Origin: TMED14 sp002167805
Lineage (GTDB): Bacteria; Bacteroidota; Bacteroidia; Flavobacteriales; Schleiferiaceae
NCBI GenBank assembly: GCA_965655795.1
Contig: CBFHHY010000007.1
Location: 46,004 to 110,003 of the forward strand
Reading direction: 5' to 3'
DNA length: 64,000 nucleotides
Positions 52,416-59,609 of the stretch are shown in pieces; position 1 is the first letter of the stretch, and each line of letters starts with the position of its first letter. Below the pieces are notes generated by a model. The model did no database searches, was not told where the DNA came from, and saw only the letters and a program-made list of their open reading frames with translations. The translations under genes and the position numbers were made by a program.

Positions 52416-53720
52416 TCAAACAAGAACTCCCTCTAGGTCATATTCTGATGCTTGAGTAATTTTTACCTGAACGAAAGAGCCCTTTTTTAGATGGATATTC
52501 GGGCAATTTAAATGAACTTCATTGTCAACATCCGGACTATCTTTTTCAGTCCTACAGACGTAAGATCCATTTGATTCTTCTCTATCTACTATACAGTTCA
52601 GTATAGTTCCAATTTTAGAAAAATTATATTTTTCTGAGATAGACATTTGAGCTTCCATAATTGCATTCAGTCGAGATTGTTTTATCTCATTCGGTACATC
52701 ATCTTCCAGACCATACGCATGTGTGTTTTCCTCATGACTATAAGCAAAAACACCCAGTCGTTCGAATTTTTGGTCTTTTACCCATTTTAAAAGAGTTTCA
52801 AAATCCTCTTCAGTCTCGCCTGGATAGCCAACTATAAGAGTAGTTCTAATTGCAATATCAGGGACTTTTTTTCGCATTTTTTTTAAAAGAGAATTTGTCT
52901 TCTCCATTGTTGTACCTCTTCTCATACTTTTTAAAACCGGGTCAGAAATATGCTGAAGCGGGATATCAACATAATTACACACTTTTGGATTATCATGAAT
53001 AACATCGAGAATGTCATCGGGAAATCCGGTAGGAAATAAATAATGTAATCTAATCCAGGATATTCCTTCCACCTTTGTGAGAGCTCTCAGAAGCTCCGCT
53101 AAATTTCTTTTCTTATAAATATCTAAACCGTAATACGTTAAATCTTGAGCGATCAATATTAACTCGACCACTCCTTTCTCTGCGAGAGACTTAGCCTCTA
53201 GAACTAATTCTTCAATCGGGGTAGACTTGTGTGAACCTCGCATAAGAGGTATTGCGCAGAAAGAACAGGGCCGATCACACCCTTCACTTATTTTAAGATA
53301 GGCATAATGTTGAGGGGTCGTTGTTAACCTTTCACCTATTAATTCTCTCCGATAATCTGCACCCAAAGCTTTAAGTAACAAAGGAAGATCTCTAGTCCCA
53401 AAGTAGTCGTCAACATCAGGAATTTCTTTTTTCAAATCATCCTTATATCTCTCTGAAAGGCAGCCAGTAACAAAAACCTTGTCAACTTGTCCATTTTTCT
53501 TTGACCTAACGGCGTCAAGAATAGTATCTACAGATTCTTCTTTGGCATTATCAATAAACCCGCATGTATTTACCACTACAATCTGTCCATCTCTTTGATG
53601 AACAACGTCTTTACCAGAGGCTTTTAATTGCCCCATAAGTATTTCACTATCGTAAATATTCTTCGAACACCCCAGCGTTATAACATTAATTCTATTTCGT
53701 TTTGATGATCTAACCCGCAT
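52416..53720 (-). CDS. rimO: Ribosomal protein uS12 methylthiotransferase RimO
   Basis: RimO is a radical-SAM enzyme that adds a methylthio group to an Asp of ribosomal protein uS12. The UPF0004 domain has its three cysteines C18, C53 and C87. The radical SAM motif is C148-xxx-C152-xx-C155 (CDRPCSFC), and a TRAM domain ends the 434-residue protein. The start LGCSKNIYDSE and the IPLQHISDPVLKSMRRG segment favour RimO over MiaB. It is the last gene of the rpmB-rpmG-DUF4295-ftsY-amn-rimO run; 66 nt without a gene separate it from dnaE upstream of its end. Confidence 0.94.
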   Translation of the reverse strand: MRVRSSKRNRINVITLGCSKNIYDSEILMGQLKASGKDVVHQRDGQIVVVNTCGFIDNAKEESVDTILDAVRSKKNGQVDKVFVTGCLSERYKDDLKKEIPDVDDYFGTRDLPLLLKALGADYRRELIGERLTTTPQHYAYLKISEGCDRPCSFCAIPLMRGSHKSTPIEELVLEAKSLAEKGVVELILIAQDLTYYGLDIYKKRNLAELLRALTKVEGISWIRLHYLFPTGFPDDILDVIHDNPKVCNYVDIPLQHISDPVLKSMRRGTTMEKTNSLLKKMRKKVPDIAIRTTLIVGYPGETEEDFETLLKWVKDQKFERLGVFAYSHEENTHAYGLEDDVPNEIKQSRLNAIMEAQMSISEKYNFSKIGTILNCIVDREESNGSYVCRTEKDSPDVDNEVHLNCPNIHLKKGSFVQVKITQASEYDLEGVLV

Positions 53721-53724
53721 CTAA

Positions 53725-54495
53725 CTAAAACTTTAAGTGACGAACTGAAAGACCTTCATTTTTAATTTCTTCCAAAGTCTCGATACCGATTTCAATATGG
53801 GTATTAACATAATTTGAGGTAACCTTTTTATCGATTTCATCTGTTTTAACACCTTCAGGCACCATTGGTTGATCAGAAACTAACAGAATTGCCCCTAAAG
53901 GAATGTGATTTTTAAAAGCAGCAGAAAATAAAGTTGCTGTTTCCATATCAATAGCCATAGCTCTTATTTCTTCGAGATAATCTTTAAAAGCATTGTCGTG
54001 TTCCCATACTCTTCTATTTGTGGTATAAACTGTTCCAGTCCAATAATCTTTTGAACGATTTCTTATCACATGACTCGCTGCCCGCTGAACTGAAAAAGCT
54101 GGGAGAGAAGGGACTTCGGGTGGGAAATAGGAATTTGAAGTTCCCTCGCCTCGAATCGCTCCAATCGGAACAATATAATCACCAATTTCAGTACGCTTTT
54201 TTAAACCACCACATTTGCCCAAAAAAAGAACTGCCTGAGGGTTTATTGAGGACAAAAGATCTGATATTGTCGCAGCATTTGGACTTCCCATGCCAAAATT
54301 AATCATTGTAAAACCCTTTCCTGAGGCACAAGGCATCGATTTCGTTTTATCAATTACATAACCCTCGGTTATTTCAACAAATTTTTCCAAATAATTATTA
54401 AAATTGGTTAAGATGATGAATTCCGAAAATTCGGAAGCTTTAAGTCCAGTATATCTTGGAAGCCAATTTTCAGTAATTTCTTTTTTTGTTTTCAT
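53725..54495 (-). CDS. amn: AMP nucleosidase (short form)
   Basis: The protein is a phosphorylase/nucleosidase-fold enzyme that cleaves AMP to adenine and ribose-5-phosphate. Family parts are FTMINFGMGSPNAATI (about 61-76), LFLGKCGGLKK (about 90-100), GDYIVPIGAIRGEGTS (about 104-119), and the purine-binding AMAIDMETATLFSAA (about 178-192). At 256 residues it lacks the extra N-terminal domain of the enterobacterial Amn, as is usual in Bacteroidota. It overlaps ftsY by 4 bp. MTA/SAH or uridine phosphorylase relatives share the fold, so substrate choice is by similarity. Confidence 0.85.
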   Translation of the reverse strand: MKTKKEITENWLPRYTGLKASEFSEFIILTNFNNYLEKFVEITEGYVIDKTKSMPCASGKGFTMINFGMGSPNAATISDLLSSINPQAVLFLGKCGGLKKRTEIGDYIVPIGAIRGEGTSNSYFPPEVPSLPAFSVQRAASHVIRNRSKDYWTGTVYTTNRRVWEHDNAFKDYLEEIRAMAIDMETATLFSAAFKNHIPLGAILLVSDQPMVPEGVKTDEIDKKVTSNYVNTHIEIGIETLEEIKNEGLSVRHLKF

Positions 54496-55391
54496 TTTAA
54501 AAGCGCCTTTATAAAAGATTCAGGATCAAAAGGAATCAAATCATCAACAGCTTCACCTGTTCCGATAAACCGAACAGGTATACTTAATTGATCAGATATT
54601 GCCAAAGCAACACCACCTTTTGCTGTTCCGTCCATTTTTGTTAAAATCAGACCTGAAACATCGGTCACTTTTGAAAATTCAACAGCTTGATTCAACGCAT
54701 TTTGACCCGTTGAAGCATCAAGAATTAATAAAACTTCATTAGGGGCATCGGGTATAACCTTACCCATCACTCTTTTAATTTTCGAAAGCTCATTCATTAA
54801 GTTAACCTTATTGTGCAGTCGACCAGCAGTATCAACTATAACCACATCTGCATTTTCAATTTTACCCTGTTCAACAGCAGAATATGCAACCGCAGCTGGA
54901 TCTGCATTCATCCCTTTTTCAATTATTTTTACACCAACGCGATCAGACCACACTTTTAACTGATCAACTGCGGCTGCCCGAAATGTGTCGCTTGCACCTA
55001 AAAAGACTTTTTTGCCTAATTTTTTGTAATAATTGGCCAGCTTTCCAATTGTCGTCGTTTTTCCGACTCCATTCACTCCAACTACTAGGATGACATGAGG
55101 AGAAATATCACTTATTGAATCCGGTCCAAAAGATTTCCCTTTCAACTGATCTGTTAGAGTAGATTTAATTATTTCATGTAATTCTGATTGTGTCAAAAAT
55201 TTATTCTCTTTTACGGCTCTTTCAACTTCTTCAACCAACTTAATAGATGTATCTACTCCAACATCAGAGCTAATCAAGGCCTCTTCAAGATCATCTAAAA
55301 CACCTTCATCGACTTTGGATTTCCCTGATATGACACGACTAATTTTCTCGAGAAATGCATTTTTTGTTTTACTTAATCCAAATAAAGACAT
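54492..55391 (-). CDS. ftsY: Signal recognition particle receptor FtsY
   Basis: FtsY docks SRP-ribosome complexes at the membrane. The 299-residue protein has only the NG domain, without the long acidic N-terminal region of the E. coli protein. GTPase motifs are GVNGVGKTT (105-113), DTFRAAAVDQL (135-145), DTAGR (187-191) and TKMD (251-254). It begins 19 nt after a strong terminator hairpin on the same strand, so either read-through or a promoter inside the hairpin region must supply its message. Confidence 0.96.
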   Translation of the reverse strand: MSLFGLSKTKNAFLEKISRVISGKSKVDEGVLDDLEEALISSDVGVDTSIKLVEEVERAVKENKFLTQSELHEIIKSTLTDQLKGKSFGPDSISDISPHVILVVGVNGVGKTTTIGKLANYYKKLGKKVFLGASDTFRAAAVDQLKVWSDRVGVKIIEKGMNADPAAVAYSAVEQGKIENADVVIVDTAGRLHNKVNLMNELSKIKRVMGKVIPDAPNEVLLILDASTGQNALNQAVEFSKVTDVSGLILTKMDGTAKGGVALAISDQLSIPVRFIGTGEAVDDLIPFDPESFIKALLK

Positions 55392-55406
55392 AACCTGAAG
55401 TTAAAA

Positions 55407-55432
55407 AAAAGCCGCTCGAAAGAGCGGCTTTA
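55407..55432 (-). terminator. Strong intrinsic terminator after the rpmB-rpmG-DUF4295 operon
   Basis: On the minus strand the 7-bp GC-rich stem GCCGCTC/GAGCGGC with a TTTC loop is followed by eight T. It lies 19 nt past the DUF4295 stop and about 12 nt before the ftsY start. Confidence 0.85.
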
Positions 55433-55450
55433 ATGTTTTTTTATGAAATT

Positions 55451-55600
55451 CTATGACTTGAAAAAATCATCAACCATGTCTTTCACCAGCACTTTTGATT
55501 CATATCCATAAGCCCCTTTCGAGGTTTTAACCAGCTTAAAAGCCTTTGTATATGAAACTCCACCTGACTTTTTTAGAGATGCTACAACTTTTTTTGCCAT
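55451..55600 (-). CDS. DUF4295 family protein, 49 aa
   Basis: This small gene was found by translating the gap between rpmG and ftsY. It runs from ATG 55600 to TAG 55451. The product is basic (MAKKVVASLKKSGG...), with a central TKAFKLVKTSKGAYGYESKV and an acidic-aromatic end DMVDDFFKS, matching the DUF4295 family that regularly follows rpmG in Bacteroidota. Its size, charge and place suggest a ribosome-associated small protein, but its role is not known to me. It is 3 nt after rpmG. Confidence 0.9.
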   Translation of the reverse strand: MAKKVVASLKKSGGVSYTKAFKLVKTSKGAYGYESKVLVKDMVDDFFKS

Positions 55601-55603
55601 GGC

Positions 55604-55786
55604 TTATTTAATTTCTTTGTGAACTGTCATTTTTTTCATGACAGGATTAAACTTTTTTATCTCCATTCTATCTGGAGTGTTCTTTTTATTTTTTGTGGTT
55701 ATATAACGAGAAGTTCCCGGCATACCACTTTCCTTGTGCTCTGTACACTCCAATATTACTTGAATTCTATTTCCTTTTCGAGCCAT
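55604..55786 (-). CDS. rpmG: 50S ribosomal protein bL33
   Basis: The 60-residue protein starts MARKGNRIQVILECTEHK, typical of bL33, and continues with RYITTKNKKNTPDRMEIKKF. Only one cysteine is present, so the zinc-binding CxxC pairs are missing and this is the zinc-free form. I start at the ATG at 55786; the frame extends to 55798, but that start overlaps the end of rpmB. It is 8 nt behind rpmB. Confidence 0.95.
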   Translation of the reverse strand: MARKGNRIQVILECTEHKESGMPGTSRYITTKNKKNTPDRMEIKKFNPVMKKMTVHKEIK

Positions 55787-55794
55787 AATTATGT

Positions 55795-56034
55795 TCAAAT
55801 AAGCGTATTACCGTTAGCCTTAGCTTCAGACAAAACAACATCAATACCCTTTTTGTCAATTGTTTTAAGAGCAGAGGCAGAAATTCGAAGCGTTATCCAT
55901 TCATTTTTACTTGGAACAAAAAACTTTTTACGCATTAGATTTACGTTGAATTTTCTTTTATTCTTCTTATTCGAAAAGGACACGTGATTCCCAACCATCG
56001 CCTTTTTTCCTGAAATTTCGCAAATTCTTGACAT
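55795..56034 (-). CDS. rpmB: 50S ribosomal protein bL28
   Basis: The 79-residue protein shows the bL28 signature: MSRICEISGKKAMVGNHVSF, the KRKFNVNLMRKKFF segment and LRISASALKTIDKKG. I chose the ATG at 56034, which gives the standard bL28 N-terminus; an in-frame ATG at 56085 would add 17 non-conserved residues and overlap the promoter. It heads the rpmB-rpmG-DUF4295 operon. Confidence 0.96.
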   Translation of the reverse strand: MSRICEISGKKAMVGNHVSFSNKKNKRKFNVNLMRKKFFVPSKNEWITLRISASALKTIDKKGIDVVLSEAKANGNTLI

Positions 56035-56072
56035 AGCTATTGTTTTTATTGTTCCATTTCGAAATGGGAGTG

Positions 56073-56080
56073 CAAAGATA
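56073..56080 (-). promoter_or_regulatory. -7 promoter box for rpmB
   Basis: The minus strand reads TATCTTTG followed by C, an exact TAnnTTTG match, 38 nt before the rpmB ATG at 56034. Confidence 0.55.
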
Positions 56081-56123
56081 ATCAACTTTATTCATTTCTA
56101 CTATTCGTGAAATACCTTTTTTC

Positions 56124-57377
56124 TCAGCTACCTAAATCTTGATTTTTAAGAAAAATCCTGAGTTGATTTAATGCTGTTAGAGTCGATTTAGAGATTGTTC
56201 TATTTCGATTTGAGCCCATGGTGAATTTCTTTGCCCATTCTACTCCAGGTCCGGAGATGGAAATCCAAATTGTACCTACAGGCAATTTTCCACTTGGGTC
56301 ATCACCAGCAAAACCCGTAGTGGATATTGACCAATCAGAATTATATTTTTCTTTTATACCACGAGACATTTGAATTGCAATAGTCTTACTTACAGCACCT
56401 AATTTTAACAAATCAGACTTAACAACTCCGAGTTCCGAAATTTTAATCTCATTAGAATATGCAACTATTGAACCTTTAAAAAATTTCGAAGCCCCGGAGA
56501 TAGAAATAAGTTTTGCAGCTATACTCCCACCCGTAAAACTTTCGGCAGTAGTAAGAGTCTGATTCGATTTAATCAGAAGGTCTGCAATAACCTCTTCAAT
56601 ACCAATTAGTCGTTCAGCATATATATCATCTCCTAATATTTTTCTAATCTTCACAGACTCATGATCCAATTTTTTTAACAATTCGGATGAGGAATTAATC
56701 TTGCCCCTGCAAGTCAATCTTAATTTAACAAGACCTGGCGATGGAAGATATGCGATTGATAGAGGTGATTCAAGATTATCTTCCCATTCTTTAAGTCGCG
56801 AAGCTAATTCAGACTCAGGAATCCCTTGAACCATAAAGTATCGGCTTTCAAGGAAAGTCTTTTGACTATCCTTAATGTAGGGTAGAATATTGTCTTCCAT
56901 AATCCCAATCATTTCATACGGAACCCCCGGAAGGCTGATATATTTTCTTCCATTATGGTCCCATAACATACTTTGCGCCGTTCCTCTAGAATTACTGATA
57001 AATTTCGCAGATTTAGGAAACAAAGCTTGTTCTTTATTTAAAATATTTGGTGATCTTCCCATTTTTGAAAAAAAATCTCTTATGTGTTCGTATATGTCCG
57101 ATCTAAACACCAATTCATCATCAAAGTAACGAGTCAAAACCCCTTTCGTTAAGTCGTCTTTAGTGGGGCCCAAGCCACCCGTTATAAAAACCCAATTTGT
57201 CGATTCTAAAACAGAATCTAAAGCATTTTCAATGGCTTCAGGGGAGTCTGCGATGGAAATGATACGATGAACATCTATACCAATTCCTGCCAAAGAGCTG
57301 CCTAAAAACGCTGAATTAGTATCCAGAGTCTGCCCAAGTAATATCTCTGTACCAATAGTTATAATTTCAGCTTTCAT
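56124..57377 (-). CDS. cinA: CinA family protein (nicotinamide-nucleotide amidohydrolase type)
   Basis: CinA-type proteins combine an N-terminal molybdopterin-binding-like (ADP-ribose pyrophosphatase) domain with a C-terminal nicotinamide-mononucleotide deamidase domain, and act in pyridine nucleotide salvage. The N-terminal domain starts IITIGTEILLGQTLDTNS (4-21) and has ITGGLGPTKDD (about 65-75). The C-terminal domain begins TTAESFTGGSIAAKL (about 276-290), with VAYSNEIK and the STTGFAGDDPSG segment. At 417 residues it is full length. A TATTTTTG box ends 4 nt before the ATG. Confidence 0.92.
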   Translation of the reverse strand: MKAEIITIGTEILLGQTLDTNSAFLGSSLAGIGIDVHRIISIADSPEAIENALDSVLESTNWVFITGGLGPTKDDLTKGVLTRYFDDELVFRSDIYEHIRDFFSKMGRSPNILNKEQALFPKSAKFISNSRGTAQSMLWDHNGRKYISLPGVPYEMIGIMEDNILPYIKDSQKTFLESRYFMVQGIPESELASRLKEWEDNLESPLSIAYLPSPGLVKLRLTCRGKINSSSELLKKLDHESVKIRKILGDDIYAERLIGIEEVIADLLIKSNQTLTTAESFTGGSIAAKLISISGASKFFKGSIVAYSNEIKISELGVVKSDLLKLGAVSKTIAIQMSRGIKEKYNSDWSISTTGFAGDDPSGKLPVGTIWISISGPGVEWAKKFTMGSNRNRTISKSTLTALNQLRIFLKNQDLGS

Positions 57378-57381
57378 GAAT

Positions 57382-57389
57382 CAAAAATA
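57382..57389 (-). promoter_or_regulatory. Candidate -7 promoter box for cinA
   Basis: The minus strand reads TATTTTTG, a TAnnTTTG match, 4 nt before the cinA ATG at 57377. Expected to yield a leaderless message. Confidence 0.42.
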
Positions 57390-57474
57390 CCAATATAGAT
57401 TTGGCTAATGCTTGATTTATAATAATTGTATATTTATGAATGTTTAGTAGCTTCGGGTTAGAAGTAATTTTTTT

Positions 57475-57945
57475 ATGAAAATAATAATCGAATCAAACGA
57501 GTATTCCTCTCATAAAGATCTTTCTGAAAAAGATCAAGATTTAATTTCTTTTGCGATAAAGCATTTAAATACTAGTCACTCACCATACAGCAATTTTAAA
57601 GTTGGCGCAGCTGTTAGATTACAGAATGGAAAAATATGGGGAGGAAGCAATCAAGAAAATTCTTCTTTTCCTGTAGGAATATGCGCTGAACGAGTAGCGA
57701 TCAGCACAGCCTCTTCACAATCCCCAGGAATATCTATAAGTAGCATAGCCATCGTGTACTCAGACCATGAGAATAATCACAATTCCCCATTAGCACCCTG
57801 TGGAATGTGCAGACAAGCGATAAGAGAACAGACTCTAATCCAAAAATCACCGATAAAACTAATCCTCACAACACTTCACGGCCAAACAATGGTAATTTCT
57901 GATGCCGATGATTTGCTCCCATTATCTTTTACATTAAAAAATTGA
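57475..57945 (+). CDS. cdd: Cytidine deaminase
   Basis: Cdd deaminates cytidine and deoxycytidine in pyrimidine salvage. The zinc site is complete: C70-A-E72 in GICAERVAI and PCGMC with C109 and C112. The N-terminal SPYSNFKVGAAV segment (about 36-47) and the NQENSSFP substrate loop (59-66) are typical. The 156-residue length fits the homotetrameric or dimeric small form. cutC follows after 21 nt. Confidence 0.94.
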   Translation: MKIIIESNEYSSHKDLSEKDQDLISFAIKHLNTSHSPYSNFKVGAAVRLQNGKIWGGSNQENSSFPVGICAERVAISTASSQSPGISISSIAIVYSDHENNHNSPLAPCGMCRQAIREQTLIQKSPIKLILTTLHGQTMVISDADDLLPLSFTLKN

Positions 57946-57966
57946 TGTCATTTCAGACTAATATTC

Positions 57967-58623
57967 ATGCTAGAAATTGCAACTTTTTGTCTTGAAGACG
58001 CTTTTCGTGCTGCAGAAGCTGGAGCGGATAGAATAGAAGTATGTAAAAACTATGAACAGGGAGGTATTACTCCTCCCACCGAATGGATATTTGCATTGAA
58101 TCAAGCCATTCAAATTCCTATTGTTTCAATGGTTAGGCCCCGTGGAGGGGTATTTAATTATTCCGATGACGAAATTAAAGAAATTCGTGATGGAGGTCAT
58201 TCCTTAAAATCTGCAGGCTCACAAGAGTTAGTCTTGGGTTGTCTAAATGAAAAATCAGAAATAGATATTTCCTTAAATAAATCCCTGATTCAAGATTGGG
58301 GACTTCCTGCTACTTTGCACAGGGCCTTTGATGAATGTCAAGATTCATTCAAAGCTATCGATGATGCAGTAGAATCAGGCTTCATTCGAATACTATCGGG
58401 GAAAGGCGCTGAAAATCCCAAATTATTAGAAAAGATGAAAAAATATGCGAATAAACGCATTGAAATTATACCTGGTGGAGGTATTCGCTCCGAAAATATC
58501 GAAAAGTATCTGAAATTGGGGTTTGATACTATCCATTCATCTGCAAAAACAGGCATCCAAGCTCAAATGGACCCTGGAGAGATTGCCCTACTTAAACTTA
58601 AGCTATATAAATCACTTAAATAA
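57967..58623 (+). CDS. cutC: CutC family protein
   Basis: The 218-residue TIM-barrel protein matches CutC, once linked to copper homeostasis; its true activity is still debated. Signatures are LEIATFCLEDAFRAAEAGADRIEVC (given here as the segment at residues 2-26), VRPRGGVFNYS (about 57-67), LHRAFDEC (about 118-125) and IIPGGGIRSENI (about 161-172). It shares a transcript with cdd. Its last 12 bases overlap the convergent glycosylasparaginase gene. Confidence 0.92.
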   Translation: MLEIATFCLEDAFRAAEAGADRIEVCKNYEQGGITPPTEWIFALNQAIQIPIVSMVRPRGGVFNYSDDEIKEIRDGGHSLKSAGSQELVLGCLNEKSEIDISLNKSLIQDWGLPATLHRAFDECQDSFKAIDDAVESGFIRILSGKGAENPKLLEKMKKYANKRIEIIPGGGIRSENIEKYLKLGFDTIHSSAKTGIQAQMDPGEIALLKLKLYKSLK

Positions 58624-59592
58624 ATACGGAGAATCAATTAACTCAGCCGGCTTCCCCTTTCTGCATACTGCATATTGAAAGCCAGGCCTGAGAGAAAATG
58701 AACCTATATCTCCCATTTTGTTCATAGCAATAAATCCTATCTGAGTATCATCAACAGTTTGTTTTCTTCTTTCAAAGAAATTGAAAATTTTTCTTACCGC
58801 TTCCTCGCAGGCCATTTGAGGACTTAAGCCTCTTTCCATTTCTGAAACCACCTTGTATGATCCCACGGTGCGTATTACTTCTTCACCATGACCTGTTGCT
58901 GTTGCTGCTCCAATTTCTCCATCAACATATAAACCAGCACCTATGATAGGGCTATCTCCTACTCTTCCATGCATTTTGTAACTCATTCCGCTAGTTGTGC
59001 AAAAACCCGCTAAATGTCCCATTCTATCCAGGGAGATTTGCCCTATGGTATCATGGTTTTCAATATTAACAACAGGTTTATATTCAGATTTTTTTTTCCA
59101 ATCTATCCATTCTTCCTTCGATTGTTTGATAAGAAGATTTTCTTCCGGAAAACCTAATTCTCTTGCAAACTGCAAAGCCCCATCAGAAACCAACATAACA
59201 TGAGGAGTTTTTTCCATTACAGCTCTGGCAAGCGAGCTCACGTGAACAATGTTTTCAACAGCAGCTACACTACCAATATTTCCTAAATGATCCATGCAAC
59301 AGGCATCTAAGGTAACCTTACCATCTCTATCAGGCCTTCCTCCAAGACCAACACTTCTTTCATTGGGGTCAGCTTCGCAAATTTTTACTCCTTCTTCCGT
59401 CGCATCCAATGAGGAATAGCCTTTTTCTAACAATTCCATTGCCTTCGATGTGGTTTCTAATCCAAATTTCCATGTAGCTATAGATACAGGAATAGGATAT
59501 TCTTTCTTTGCCAAATACTCCCGCGTAAAAGAAAGTATGGGTAAAGCCGCGGTAGCTCCGGTAATAATTTTTAAAAACTCGCTTCTTTTCAA
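58612..59592 (-). CDS. N4-(beta-N-acetylglucosaminyl)-L-asparaginase (glycosylasparaginase)
   Basis: This Ntn hydrolase splits the GlcNAc-Asn bond of N-glycan remnants. It should self-cleave before the nucleophile Thr182 in NHDTIGQ. Substrate residues R210 and D213 (HGRVGDSPIIGAG) and the TGHGE segment (233-237) are present. Residues 1-23 look like a signal (FLKIITGATAALPILSF), so it is probably periplasmic or secreted. The 326-residue length is normal. It lies 17 nt behind a TonB receptor gene, so uptake and breakdown of glycopeptides may be linked; that is inference. Confidence 0.9.
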   Translation of the reverse strand: MKRSEFLKIITGATAALPILSFTREYLAKKEYPIPVSIATWKFGLETTSKAMELLEKGYSSLDATEEGVKICEADPNERSVGLGGRPDRDGKVTLDACCMDHLGNIGSVAAVENIVHVSSLARAVMEKTPHVMLVSDGALQFARELGFPEENLLIKQSKEEWIDWKKKSEYKPVVNIENHDTIGQISLDRMGHLAGFCTTSGMSYKMHGRVGDSPIIGAGLYVDGEIGAATATGHGEEVIRTVGSYKVVSEMERGLSPQMACEEAVRKIFNFFERRKQTVDDTQIGFIAMNKMGDIGSFSLRPGFQYAVCRKGKPAELIDSPYLFK

Positions 59593-59609
59593 GATCTTTT
59601 CTTTCGAAG

